Assembly (NCBI GenBank): GCA_963851105.1
Contig: CAWKNP010000009.1
Location: forward strand, 1-64,000
Reading direction: 5' to 3'
DNA length: 64,000 nt
From: DATARN01 sp963851105
GTDB taxonomy: Bacteria; Actinomycetota; Acidimicrobiia; Acidimicrobiales; Palsa-688
Part shown: piece after piece, positions 1 through 7,649 of the stretch
Numbering within the stretch: position 1 is the first letter of the stretch
Layout: the number at the start of each line of letters is the position of its first letter
Translations under genes and position numbers: made by a program
Notes under the pieces: generated by a model
What the model was told of the DNA's origin: nothing
The model's input: the letters and a program-made list of their open reading frames with translations, nothing else
Databases searched by the model: none

Positions 1-370
1 CGCCGCCTGAGATGCGTTCTGTCCGTGCATCGGTGTGGCGGCCGGCCGAACCACTGCCCGCCGGCGCATCGTCGAACCCTCAGAGACCATCCACCCCCAA
101 ACCAAGGCAACACCACGGCCAAGGCCCGGCCAGGCAGAAGGGATGCCGTCCGAAACAAGATGTGGCAGGACAACAAGGGCGTCGATCGCGTCCAGGGAGG
201 CGGCATCCCTTCTTCCCCCATTATTTGCTGCCGTCATTCCCCCGGGCTGTAAAGGGCACCGGAAGGCCGAAAAAGGCCTCGCCGCGTCCTGGAGGAACTC
301 GGCGTCACCCCAAGGCGGTGAGCGGCCATCGCTGGCGGCTCATTCCTGGCGGCGATGTGTCGGAGGCGAT
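1..370. other. Left edge, no gene recognised
   Basis: No reading frame on either strand here resembles a protein family I know. The long open frames are low-complexity Arg/Pro-rich translations typical of non-coding frames in GC-rich DNA. It lies downstream of the decayed end of the arsenic operon and may be what a deletion joined to it. Confidence 0.4.
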
Positions 371-493
371 TCAGCTGCTGCGAGGCGTCCTGCACCTAGG
401 ACAAACGATCTTGTCGGCGGCCAGGTTGATGACGCATTTGGAAATGGCGACATCGACGCTGGCATGGGGTAGCGGGATGCCCTTGGGTAGCCG
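371..493 (-). pseudogene. Remnant of arsenite methyltransferase (arsM)
   Basis: Read on the minus strand, just after the arsC stop codon, this stretch encodes about 40 residues. They contain IPLPHASVDVAISKCVINL, followed by AADK and, soon after, a stop. This closely matches the ArsM signature IPLP-x-SVDVVISNCVINL-x-x-DK, including the conserved arsenic-binding Cys. The similarity ends after AADK, and neither the N-terminal SAM-binding region nor the C-terminal half is present. I infer a fragment left after a deletion that fused the middle of arsM to the arsC stop. The family match is from memory, not from a search. Confidence 0.55.
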
Positions 494-494
494 T

Positions 495-1133
495 TTAGGT
501 GGCGGCGGGGACGAGCTGACCGAGCAGGGCCTGGACCCGCTGGTCGATGTCGTCGAGGATGGGTCGGACCTGCTCGACGGGGAGGCCGGCGGGGTCGGTG
601 AGCTCCCAGTCCAAGTAGCGCTTGCCCGGGTAGACGGGGCAGGCGTCGCCGCAGCCCATGGTCACGATCACGTCGGCCGCCCGGGCGATCTCGTCGGTGA
701 GCGGTTTGGGGAACTCCTTGGACGGGTCGAGGCCTCGTTCGGTGAGGATCTGGGCGACCGCCGGGTTGATCTGGTCGCCCGGCTCGGAGCCGGCCGAAAG
801 GACTTCGACGCGTCCTTGGGCGTAGTGGTCGAGAAGGACTCGGGCGGCGGCGCTGCGCCCTGAGTTGTGGACGCACAAGAACAACACGATCGGCCGGTCT
901 TTCACGATGGCTCCTTGGTTCTGTCCGAGCGCTCGCAGTCGGGAGCGGACGAAGCGGTTAACGAAGATGGGCAGGAACGTCTGGATGCGGGCTTCGGAGA
1001 GATCCTCGATGGACTCGGCGACGTAGCGCTCGATCGTCTCGGGGGAGAACACACCGGCGAACTCCGAGCGCAGATCTTCGAGGTCGCGTTCGACGCGGCG
1101 CCGGGTGGCTGGGTCGAGGTACTCGATGGTCAT
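495..1133 (-). CDS. arsC: Arsenate reductase / low-molecular-weight phosphatase-type ArsC with N-terminal helical domain
   Basis: The product is 212 aa. Residues 1-75 form a charged helical extension seen in actinobacterial ArsC proteins. Residues 80-212 are a low-molecular-weight tyrosine-phosphatase fold. The P-loop CVHNSGRS (Cys87) has the CX5R nucleophile motif, and a later GCGDACP segment supplies further redox Cys residues. The enzyme reduces arsenate to arsenite in the cytosol, with mycothiol or thioredoxin as likely reductant. The ATG at 1131-1133 is preceded by GGAGG (1139-1143) and overlaps the stop of the upstream remnant in an ATGA junction. The gene belongs to the minus-strand ars operon with the aquaporin and ArsI. 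Confidence 0.88.
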   Translation of the reverse strand: MTIEYLDPATRRRVERDLEDLRSEFAGVFSPETIERYVAESIEDLSEARIQTFLPIFVNRFVRSRLRALGQNQGAIVKDRPIVLFLCVHNSGRSAAARVLLDHYAQGRVEVLSAGSEPGDQINPAVAQILTERGLDPSKEFPKPLTDEIARAADVIVTMGCGDACPVYPGKRYLDWELTDPAGLPVEQVRPILDDIDQRVQALLGQLVPAAT

Positions 1134-1270
1134 GCTGCACCTCCGGATTGATCCGATATTGGGCTGGAATCGGCGACCGCGATAGTCACCTCGACGCCCT
1201 GGTCCAGTTCCTGGCCCCGCAGGGCGGCGCTGATACCGGCGTCGCTGCCTCCGACGGTGACGAGATACAT
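1130..1270 (-). pseudogene. 46-codon remnant of an FAD-dependent oxidoreductase
   Basis: The frame opens with MYLVTVGGSDAGISAALRG and continues as a Rossmann beta-alpha-beta unit (GGSDAG dinucleotide-binding loop, then a second strand EVTIAVAD). It ends at codon 47, TGA, overlapping the arsC start. This is the N-terminus of the roughly 450-550 aa FAD/NAD(P)-binding oxidoreductase that actinobacterial ars operons often place next to arsC. Everything after the first Rossmann unit is missing, including the active-site disulfide region. The clean ATGA junction suggests an internal deletion that kept translational coupling to arsC. It is probably non-functional as an enzyme. Confidence 0.6.
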
Positions 1271-1282
1271 TGGCCTCGTCGC

Positions 1283-2047
1283 CTACGCCCGGGGCTCGTG
1301 TGAACTGCGGCTGGGGAACGTTTCGGGGTCGGCCGACCCTCGTAGGTGGGGCACGACGACGTTGGCCGCTTCCGCCGGCGTGACACCGGGATAGAGGGCT
1401 TTGATGACCGCGAACGCGCCCAGCCCGCCGAGGAGCTGCGCCGCGATGAACGCCGGCGCGGACGACGGGGCGATCCCGGCGAAGGTGTTGGAGAACATGC
1501 GCCCGACGGTGATGGCCGGGTTGGCGAAACTGGTCGAGCTGGTGAAGAAGTAGGCGGCGCCGATGTAGGCGCCGACCGCGGCGGCTGCGCGGGCCGCCCG
1601 GCCGGTGCGGGCCAACGCGAAGATGACCAGCACGAGTCCCGCGGTGGCGACGACCTCGGACACGAAGTGGGCGCCTGTGGCCCGGTGGTGGGTGGAGATG
1701 GACACCGCCGCTTGTGAGAACATGACGTTGGCCACCACCGCCCCGCCGATACAGCCCGCCACCTGGACGGGCAGGTAGGCGACCGCCGTCGTCCAGGACA
1801 GCCCGCCGAAGGCGGCGTCGACGAAGGACACGACCGGGTTGAAATGCGCCCCCGACACCGGGCCGAACATCAAGATGATGGCGTACAACCCGGCGGCGGT
1901 GGCGGCCGCGTTCTCCAACAATTCCAAACCGACATTGCCCGGCGATAGTTGCTGGGCCGCGATCCCCGAGCCAACCACGACCGCGGCCAGAAAGGCGCTG
2001 CCCAGCAACTCGGCGACTAGGCGCCGCCACAACACCACGTAGTGCAC
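1283..2047 (-). CDS. MIP-family aquaglyceroporin (AqpS-like) of the ars operon
   Basis: This 254-aa membrane channel has six predicted helices and both MIP half-helix motifs: HFNPVVS (Asn70-Pro-Val) and SFANPAITVG (Asn176-Pro-Ala). The first NPA is altered to NPV, as occurs in some solute-conducting members. In Sinorhizobium, AqpS works with ArsC: arsenate is reduced inside the cell and arsenite leaves down its gradient through the channel. The arsenic context here supports that role, although water or glycerol transport cannot be excluded. The start is a GTG at 2045-2047. The gene sits between arsI/cadI and the FAD remnant in the same direction. Confidence 0.85.
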   Translation of the reverse strand: MHYVVLWRRLVAELLGSAFLAAVVVGSGIAAQQLSPGNVGLELLENAAATAAGLYAIILMFGPVSGAHFNPVVSFVDAAFGGLSWTTAVAYLPVQVAGCIGGAVVANVMFSQAAVSISTHHRATGAHFVSEVVATAGLVLVIFALARTGRAARAAAAVGAYIGAAYFFTSSTSFANPAITVGRMFSNTFAGIAPSSAPAFIAAQLLGGLGAFAVIKALYPGVTPAEAANVVVPHLRGSADPETFPSRSSHEPRA

Positions 2048-2073
2048 CGCAGCCCCGCCCTATACGCCGACGC

Positions 2074-2547
2074 TCAGCAGCAAGAACTGGAAGTGCCGGT
2101 CGCCGCGCCTACCAGGGTCGGCTCCACGGCGCAGGCTTCGGTGCTGCAACCAAGCCCGGATTCCGCCGGCGCGTCGGCCAGGACGGTGTAGACCTCCCAG
2201 GGCGCCCCGTCGGGGTCGCTGACCCACGCCTTGTCCTGCACGGCGTAACAACACGTCGTCGACTCCTGAACTTCGGGGTCGAGCCCCTGGCCGGCCAGGC
2301 GTCGGGTCGCCGCCTGGACCTCCTCGGGGGAGGAGACCTCGACTCCGAGATGGTTCAACGCCCCAGCGACACCCTCACCCCGGGCCGCCGGGTTCTCGAT
2401 CAACACCAGCTTCAGCGGCGGCTCGGCGATGGCGAAATTGGCGTAGCCGGGACGGCGCTTGGCCGGCTCGGCGTCGAACAACTTCGAGTAGAAATCCACC
2501 GCCGCGTCGATGTCCGCCACGTTGAGAGCCAGTTGCACACGAGACAC
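2074..2547 (-). CDS. ArsI/CadI family metalloenzyme (VOC fold, organoarsenical C-As lyase or cadmium-induced protein)
   Basis: The product is a 157-aa vicinal-oxygen-chelate protein. Gln5, His66 and Glu118 sit where ArsI keeps its Fe(II) ligands, and the vicinal pair Cys99-Cys100 (STTCCYAVQDK) is where ArsI binds trivalent organoarsenicals. A Cys-rich tail (ending SSSCC) may add metal binding. ArsI cleaves the carbon-arsenic bond of methylarsenite and related compounds; the actinobacterial homologue CadI is cadmium-induced. I place the start at the GTG 2545-2547, six bases after GGAGG (2554-2558). A TTG two codons upstream would leave no usable spacing. It is divergent from arsR. Confidence 0.85.
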   Translation of the reverse strand: MSRVQLALNVADIDAAVDFYSKLFDAEPAKRRPGYANFAIAEPPLKLVLIENPAARGEGVAGALNHLGVEVSSPEEVQAATRRLAGQGLDPEVQESTTCCYAVQDKAWVSDPDGAPWEVYTVLADAPAESGLGCSTEACAVEPTLVGAATGTSSSCC

Positions 2548-2558
2548 GATCAACCTCC

Positions 2559-2622
2559 AGTAGCATCAACAAGCGTCGATACGTCGATCATGGTCGATAC
2601 ATTCACCGATGTCAATAGGAGG
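2559..2622. promoter_or_regulatory. arsR/ars operon divergent control region
   Basis: The gap between the divergent ArsI and ArsR genes contains three direct GTCGAT motifs (2575-2580, 2583-2588, 2593-2598) spaced 8 and 10 bases apart. They lie in a relatively AT-rich patch and are followed by the arsR ribosome-binding site AGGAGG (2617-2622). The position suggests ArsR operator half-sites controlling both directions. The operator role is inference. Confidence 0.45.
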
Positions 2623-2631
2623 TGTGGGGGC

Positions 2632-2982
2632 ATGGCCGCACAGAGCCCGTCGACGGTGGCCGCAGACACCGAATCGTGTTGCTCGTCGTTGCTGGCGGCT
2701 CCCCTCGACGCCGCCGAAGCAGCCCAGCTAGCCGCCGGGTTCACCGCCCTGGCCGACCCTGTGCGCCTGCGGGTGCTCAGCATCCTGGCCGCCGCCCCGA
2801 TCGGTGAGGTGTGCGTGTGCGACTTCGTGGCCCCATTGGGCAAGAGTCAACCCACCGTCTCGCACCACCTCAAGGTCCTCAGCCAGGCCGGTCTGGTCCA
2901 CGGCGACCGGCGAGGCAAGTGGGTGTGGTACTCCCTCGACCGCCGACGTCTCGCCGCGCTGCGCGCCGCCCTCGACGCCTGA
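2632..2982 (+). CDS. arsR: ArsR-family arsenite/metal-responsive repressor
   Basis: This 116-aa winged-helix protein has the ArsR core from about residue 30. The recognition helix lies around KSQPTVSHHLKVL. The sensor Cys residues are Cys16-Cys17 at the N-terminus and Cys61/Cys63 in EVCVCDF. This resembles Corynebacterium ArsR, which binds As(III) through an N-terminal Cys pair plus a Cys near the start of the DNA-binding region. Metal binding would release it from the divergent control region and induce the arsI-aqp-arsC operon and probably the following MFS gene. The ATG at 2632 has AGGAGG nine bases upstream. Confidence 0.9.
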   Translation: MAAQSPSTVAADTESCCSSLLAAPLDAAEAAQLAAGFTALADPVRLRVLSILAAAPIGEVCVCDFVAPLGKSQPTVSHHLKVLSQAGLVHGDRRGKWVWYSLDRRRLAALRAALDA

Positions 2983-3118
2983 CCAATCTTTGCCCCGCTC
3001 GCCGGACATGTTCGTCGCTTGTGGTGCGGTGACCGGGAGGCGGCCTTGGACTATCGGGCTGTGAAGCCCAGAGGGCGACAGAGTCCGATCGTCGGCCGAC
3101 GCGGGACCCGCGCGTGAT

Positions 3119-4369
3119 GTGGTCGCCCGCGGGTATAGAGCGCTCTTAGTGGCCGTCGACCCGGCAGACACCGACGCAGCGAGCCGGAACTGGCTCACTG
3201 CGGGCGTGGCGGGTATCGGCGCCGCCAGTTTCCTGTCGGATCTGGGCCATGAGGTCCCAACGTCGTTGTTGCCCTCGCTGCTCACCTCCACCCTGGGGGC
3301 GCCCGCCTCGGCGCTCGGCCTGATCGAAGGCGTCTCCGACGCCCTCGCCGGCGTCGCCCGCCTCGGGGGCGGGGCGCTGGCGGACGATCCGGGCCGGCGT
3401 CGCCGCGTCGCGCTTGGCGGATACAGCGCCGTCGCGGTGCTCTCCGCCGGGATCGGCGCGGCGGGCGCAGCTTGGCAGGTCGGGGTGCTGCGCGCCGGCG
3501 CCTGGACGGCTCGAGGTTTGCGGGTTCCGGCCCGCAACGCCCTGCTGGCCGATATCGTCCCCGCCGCCGTCTATGGGCGGGCGTATGGCTTCGAGCGGGC
3601 CATGGACAACCTGGGGGCGATCGGCGGGCCACTGCTGGCCATCGCCCTGGTTGCCACGGTCGGAGTCCGCGGCGCCATCGGGTTGTCGGTGATACCGGGA
3701 CTGCTCGCCACCTTCGCCATCGCCTACGCCATCCGCCGCACCCCGGCCACCAAGGAGCGGCACCGCCAGCCGATCCGCTTGCAGCTGCGACCGGTGTTGC
3801 ACGCCCAGCTCGGCCGGCTGATGGCCGGCGTCGCCATATTCGAGCTCGGCAACTGCGCCGCCACGTTGTTGATCCTGCGGGCCAGCGACCTGTTCCGAAC
3901 CGGGCGCAGCGCCGCGGCGGCCACCGAGCTGGCCCTGGTTCTCTACGTCACCTACAACCTGGCGGCCGCCGTGGTCAGCGTCCCCGCCGGGCGATGGGGC
4001 GACCGGGTCAACCCGACCGTGGTCCTTGCCGCCGGCTCGGCCCTGTTCGCCGCCGGCTACCTCTGGTTCGCGGCCGGTAGCCGCCATCCCCTGCTACTGG
4101 CACCAGCGTTCGTCTTGGCCGGACTTGGTATCGGCTGCGCTGAGACCGCGGAGCACACCGCCGTGGCGACCCTCGCCCCGGCCGACATTCGAGGCTCGGC
4201 GTTCGGCGTGCTCGCCGCCACCCAAGCTGGCGGCAACCTGTTGGCGTCGGTGGTAGCAGGGGTGATCTGGACCGCCATCTCCCCCCGCGCCGCATTCGTG
4301 TTCCTCGCCGCCGCCATGGCGGCCGCCGTGCCTCTCATCGTCGCCAGCCGACCGCGGTCATCGCCATGA
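3119..4369 (+). CDS. MFS transporter, candidate arsenical exporter
   Basis: The product is 416 aa with about 12 hydrophobic helices and an MFS motif-A-like loop (GGGALADDPGRRRR) between helices 2 and 3. It follows arsR on the same strand. No ArsB or Acr3 arsenite pump is present in the window, so this protein is a reasonable candidate for arsenic export, analogous in role to ArsJ or ArsK. The sequence does not prove substrate. The annotated start is GTG 3119; another GTG at 3149 is possible. A strong hairpin follows the stop. Confidence 0.7.
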   Translation: MVARGYRALLVAVDPADTDAASRNWLTAGVAGIGAASFLSDLGHEVPTSLLPSLLTSTLGAPASALGLIEGVSDALAGVARLGGGALADDPGRRRRVALGGYSAVAVLSAGIGAAGAAWQVGVLRAGAWTARGLRVPARNALLADIVPAAVYGRAYGFERAMDNLGAIGGPLLAIALVATVGVRGAIGLSVIPGLLATFAIAYAIRRTPATKERHRQPIRLQLRPVLHAQLGRLMAGVAIFELGNCAATLLILRASDLFRTGRSAAAATELALVLYVTYNLAAAVVSVPAGRWGDRVNPTVVLAAGSALFAAGYLWFAAGSRHPLLLAPAFVLAGLGIGCAETAEHTAVATLAPADIRGSAFGVLAATQAGGNLLASVVAGVIWTAISPRAAFVFLAAAMAAAVPLIVASRPRSSP

Positions 4370-4415
4370 CCAGCTGCCCGAGTGTGAGCTGGTCGGGCAA
4401 TGCAGATATACCCCG

Positions 4416-4440
4416 TGGGAGGTGCCGGCGGCGCCTCCCA
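4416..4440 (+). terminator. Stem-loop terminator after the MFS gene
   Basis: TGGGAGGTGCCG (4416-4427) pairs with CGGCGCCTCCCA (4429-4440) apart from one G-U wobble. This gives a very stable GC hairpin 47 bases past the MFS stop, followed by a short TTTA run. It is a likely intrinsic terminator of the arsR-MFS transcript. Confidence 0.55.
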
Positions 4441-4537
4441 TTTAGTCGGCGCTGCCAGCTTGGCTGCAGTATTGAACTGCGGTCGCCAGCTTCCGGGCCG
4501 GCCGCCTAATGGTCGAGTCCTCTAATGCCATCCGACC

Positions 4538-4726
4538 ATGACGCCAGTCCCAGCAGCGCGGATGGTGGTCAGTGCCCTGCTCGTCGCGTCGCTATGCATC
4601 GAGTGCAGCAGCGGCGGTAGCCATCCCTCCGCGTCCCCAACGACTGCTGCCGCGGCGTCGAGCACCTCACGGCCCCACCCTGCCACCCCGCCGAAGGTTG
4701 CTACCTCGCCCGACCCAAGTGCTTGA
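4538..4726 (+). CDS. Small lipoprotein-like ORF, possibly a truncated gene
   Basis: The 62-aa frame has a hydrophobic core (VVSALLVASL), a Cys soon after it (CIEC, not a canonical lipobox), and a Ser/Thr/Pro/Ala-rich tail. This looks like the start of a secreted actinobacterial lipoprotein. It stops after the low-complexity linker. Another frame just beyond (about 4725-4802) reads VLEAGAVTVRAHG and onward like ordinary protein, so the gene may be frameshifted and truncated. I recognise no family. The surrounding 4441-4870 otherwise shows no gene. Confidence 0.3.
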   Translation: MTPVPAARMVVSALLVASLCIECSSGGSHPSASPTTAAAASSTSRPHPATPPKVATSPDPSA

Positions 4727-4870
4727 GGCCGGGGCCGTGACAGTTCGGGCGCACGGTGCCATGTTCGAGTCGCTCGACGTGACAACGCCGGACCCGGGCT
4801 GATCAAGAACGCATGACGGTTGTCGAAGCACCGGGCACCAGCCGGATTCCGATGGGGCCTTGGCCAACGC

Positions 4871-5305
4871 TCAGGCTCGGGCCGGGTCGAACCAGTCCAG
4901 GCCGGCGAACCGGGCGAAGCCTCGATCGGCGGTAGCCAACCGGCATCCGTGGGCCTTGGCCAGGGCGGCCAGCCAGGCGTCGGGCAGAAGGTTGCCCCGC
5001 AGTTGGGCGTCGTCATCGACCAGGAGGGCGAAGGTTGCCCATACCGAGTCGGTCACTGAAACCCACCGGCGCCGGGCCGCTCGGCATAGCGCATCGGCAA
5101 AGGCCAGTGCATGAGCTGCCGGGGCCGGGTCGGCGTAGATGCGGGGGTTGGTGACGATCCGCAGGAACCCGGTGAGCGTTCCCTCGCTGAGCGCCAGCTC
5201 CTCGGCTCCACCCACCACGTCGGTCAGCCAGTTGGCGTAGCGCAGGTGATGGGCCGACTCCCGGCGGTAGGCGTACACCAAGACATTGACATCGGGAAGG
5301 ATCAT
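4871..5305 (-). CDS. vapC: VapC-type PIN-domain ribonuclease toxin
   Basis: This 144-aa PIN domain begins MILPDVNVLVYAY, where the Asp is the first metal ligand. The other acidic residues expected of the family are a Glu in LSEGTLTGF and Asp residues in LLPDAWLAAL and TADRGFARF. VapC toxins cleave tRNA or rRNA when their antitoxin is degraded. The ATG at 5303-5305 shares its A with the TGA of the upstream antitoxin gene, so the two are translationally coupled. A GTG one codon upstream (5306-5308) is an alternative start. Confidence 0.85.
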   Translation of the reverse strand: MILPDVNVLVYAYRRESAHHLRYANWLTDVVGGAEELALSEGTLTGFLRIVTNPRIYADPAPAAHALAFADALCRAARRRWVSVTDSVWATFALLVDDDAQLRGNLLPDAWLAALAKAHGCRLATADRGFARFAGLDWFDPARA

Positions 5306-5544
5306 CACCGGGCGCCGTCAGCGTCCAGTGTGGCCCACAGCGCCTCGCGGTCCGCCAGGTCGACGAGAACCTTGCCGTGAGGGTCGCCGTAGCCGGCCAG
5401 CTCGATGGGTGTGGCCGGCGCGCTGGGGCCGAGGACGCTTCGCAGCCCTTCCTCGACCACGCTGGTGAAGGTGCGCCCTTCGGCCGCCGCCTTGGCTTTC
5501 GCCGCCTCGGCGAGGGCGTCGGGTAGGTTGATCGTCGTTCGCAT
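5305..5544 (-). CDS. vapB: VapB-type ribbon-helix-helix antitoxin
   Basis: The product is 79 aa. Residues 1-38 (MRTTINLPDALAEAAKAKAA and onward) form a ribbon-helix-helix DNA-binding domain. The C-terminal part, rich in Asp, Leu and Ala, would wrap the VapC active site. It is the first gene of the pair and overlaps vapC by one base. It would repress its own promoter together with VapC; an inverted repeat overlaps its start codon. Confidence 0.82.
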   Translation of the reverse strand: MRTTINLPDALAEAAKAKAAAEGRTFTSVVEEGLRSVLGPSAPATPIELAGYGDPHGKVLVDLADREALWATLDADGAR

Positions 5545-5578
5545 ACATATCAACATACGCTGCATGATGCCTGTATGC
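5541..5578. promoter_or_regulatory. Inverted repeat over the vapB start, candidate VapBC operator
   Basis: GCATACA (5541-5547) is mirrored by TGTATGC (5572-5578). The 24 bases between are AT-richer than the surroundings and contain a further GCATGATGC element. The location over the vapB start is where RHH antitoxins usually bind. The upstream stretch 5579-5715 shows no gene. Confidence 0.45.
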
Positions 5579-5715
5579 CTCGCTCGTTTGGGCTTTTCAC
5601 GTCTCCCTGCGTTTGGCGCGGACGAAGAAAGTGGCACCCCGCCCAGCGCACGCCACGTAGATCGGCGTCCTCCTTCTCAGCGCTCGAAATGGCGTGATCT
5701 ACAAATGAGCAGGTG

Positions 5716-6912
5716 TCATACCGTCCGGAGTGCTTCGGTGGGGGCGAGCCGAGCGGCGCGCAGTGCGGGCAGAAGTCCGGCTATGGCGCCGATGGCGAGG
5801 GCGGCGAGGAACCCGCCGGCCCACGCAATGGTCGGGACCGTGGTCGCCCAGTGTTTGGTCGACGAGTAGATAGCTGTGGCGGCGACGCCCGCCCCAACGC
5901 CGGCGGCGCCACCGAAGATCGCGAGAAGGATCGCTTCGGCGAGGAATTGGGCGCGGATCTGACCTCGGGTGGCGCCGAGCGCCCGGCGCAGACCGATCTC
6001 GGAGCGGCGCTCGAGAACGCCGATGAGCATGATGTTGGCGACGCCGACGGCTCCGACGAGCAGGCTGATGGATCCCAGCCCGAGGAACAGAGTGTTGAGC
6101 GCGCCTTTCGCCTTGGCCCGGGCGACCAGTGCGGCGGAGGGTTGGCTGACGTTGACCTGGCTCGGGGCGTCGGGGTTGGCGGTCCCGGCGAGGACGGCGT
6201 GCACCGCGGTCACCTGGTCGGTGGGGGTCCGGACATAGATGGTCGACGGGTGCCCGTCGAAGCTCAGGTAGTGCTGGGCGGCAGGGAAGCCGATCAGGAT
6301 GGAGCTGTCGATATCGGGGGCCAGCACGGCGGGTTTCAAAATCCCGGCGATGTAGAACCAGCGCTCTCCGACCCAGATGCGCTCGCCGGGAAAGACGCGG
6401 TCGATGCCGAGGCGTTGGGCGGCGGCGTCCCCGAGGACGGCGACGGGTTGCTTGGCTGTCGCAGCGTTGAGCCAGTTCCCCTGGGCCACCGTGGTGGCGA
6501 CCGCGGCCGGCAGGCCGAGGCTGGCCGCCCGCACGCCGAGCGCGTTGGTGTGGATCGCCGGGATGTAGGCGCTGCGATACGCATTGGCCGTGACCGCGCC
6601 GGTGGATTCGACCTGGGTGACCGGGGCGATCCGGGCGATCATGGCCGGCGCCGTCATCGGCAGTTCCGCGGTCTTGCCGAACAGCGTCTGACCGTTGGTG
6701 ACGGTGAGCAGGTTGGTGCCGAGCCGGTCGATCTCGGCCAGCAGTGCCGCCTGGGACGATGCCGAAAGCCCGAGCACGGCGACGATCGCGGCCACGCCGA
6801 TAGCAATGCCCAACGCCGAGAGGCAGGCGCGCAAACGTCGCGTACGCATTCCGACGGTCGCGACCCGAGCCATGTCCGACGGTCGGAGGCGGGAAGGAAC
6901 GAGCGCGTTCAC
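5716..6912 (-). CDS. MacB/FtsX-type ABC transporter permease
   Basis: The 398-aa protein has one N-terminal helix (ACLSALGIAIGVAAIVAVLG), a large extracytoplasmic domain (about residues 60-270) and three C-terminal helices in an FtsX domain. The conserved ERRSEIGLRRALGATRGQI coupling segment follows helix 2. This is the architecture of MacB-like mechanotransmission transporters. Its ATG overlaps the ATPase stop by four bases, and the ATPase overlaps the adaptor in turn, so the three form one efflux operon. Substrate unknown. Confidence 0.88.
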   Translation of the reverse strand: MNALVPSRLRPSDMARVATVGMRTRRLRACLSALGIAIGVAAIVAVLGLSASSQAALLAEIDRLGTNLLTVTNGQTLFGKTAELPMTAPAMIARIAPVTQVESTGAVTANAYRSAYIPAIHTNALGVRAASLGLPAAVATTVAQGNWLNAATAKQPVAVLGDAAAQRLGIDRVFPGERIWVGERWFYIAGILKPAVLAPDIDSSILIGFPAAQHYLSFDGHPSTIYVRTPTDQVTAVHAVLAGTANPDAPSQVNVSQPSAALVARAKAKGALNTLFLGLGSISLLVGAVGVANIMLIGVLERRSEIGLRRALGATRGQIRAQFLAEAILLAIFGGAAGVGAGVAATAIYSSTKHWATTVPTIAWAGGFLAALAIGAIAGLLPALRAARLAPTEALRTV

Positions 6913-7649
6913 CGGACACCGTCGTCCGCGAGGTGTGGGAATAAGTCCCGCTGTCCGGTACCCCTGCCCCCGGTGTCGTGGACGATGTGTCCGTCGAGGA
7001 TCTCGATCCGCCGCGGGAAGTGGGAGGCAAGTTCCCGGTCGTGGGTGATGACGATGACGGTCGCGCCCTGGGCGTTGAGCTCTTGCAACAGGGCCACGAT
7101 GGCCGTGCCCGAGGCGCTGTCGAGATTGCCCGTCGGTTCGTCGGCGAGGACGACGGCCGGGCGCCCGACAAGGGCGCGGGCGATCGCGACCCGTTGGCGC
7201 TCGCCGCCGGAAAGCTTCGTCGGGTGGTGAAGAGCGCGGTGGGCGAGACCGACCCGACCGAGAGCGTCGACGGCGAGCCGCTGCCGTTCCCGCATCGCGA
7301 CGCCCGCGTACAGAAGCCCGTCGGCGACGTTGTCGACCGCCGACTGATGCTCCGACAGGAAAAACTGCTGGAACACGAACCCGATACGGGTCGCCCGCAG
7401 CGCGGACAGTTCACGGTCGCTCAACCCAGCGATGTCGATGCCCGTCACCCGTACCGTCCCGGCGCTCGGCCGGTCGAGGGTGCCCATCAGGTGCAGCAAG
7501 GTCGACTTCCCGGACCCCGACGGCCCGACTATGGCGATCAGGTCGCCTTCGACGACGGTCAGGCTCACCCCGTAGAGAACCTCCAGCGGGGGATCCCCCG
7601 GGTAGGCCTTGACCACGCCGTCGAGCTCGAGAACCGGGAGCCGAGTCAC
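6909..7649 (-). CDS. ABC transporter ATPase, MacB/LolD subfamily
   Basis: The 246-aa nucleotide-binding subunit has Walker A GPSGSGKST, Q-loop FVFQQFF, signature LSGGERQ, Walker B VVLADEPTGNLD and the H-loop ITHD. The LTGNLD-type D-loop context is characteristic of the MacB/LolD family that pairs with FtsX-domain permeases. It overlaps the adaptor gene upstream and the permease gene downstream by four bases each. It powers the neighbouring permease at the cytoplasmic membrane. Confidence 0.9.
   Translation of the reverse strand: MTRLPVLELDGVVKAYPGDPPLEVLYGVSLTVVEGDLIAIVGPSGSGKSTLLHLMGTLDRPSAGTVRVTGIDIAGLSDRELSALRATRIGFVFQQFFLSEHQSAVDNVADGLLYAGVAMRERQRLAVDALGRVGLAHRALHHPTKLSGGERQRVAIARALVGRPAVVLADEPTGNLDSASGTAIVALLQELNAQGATVIVITHDRELASHFPRRIEILDGHIVHDTGGRGTGQRDLFPHLADDGVR

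Noticed and set aside
495..2030. A single 511-aa minus-strand frame spanning arsC and the aquaporin
   Set aside because: Its N-terminal 300 residues are a shifted-frame translation of the aquaporin; only the last 212 residues, from MTIEYLD, are ArsC.
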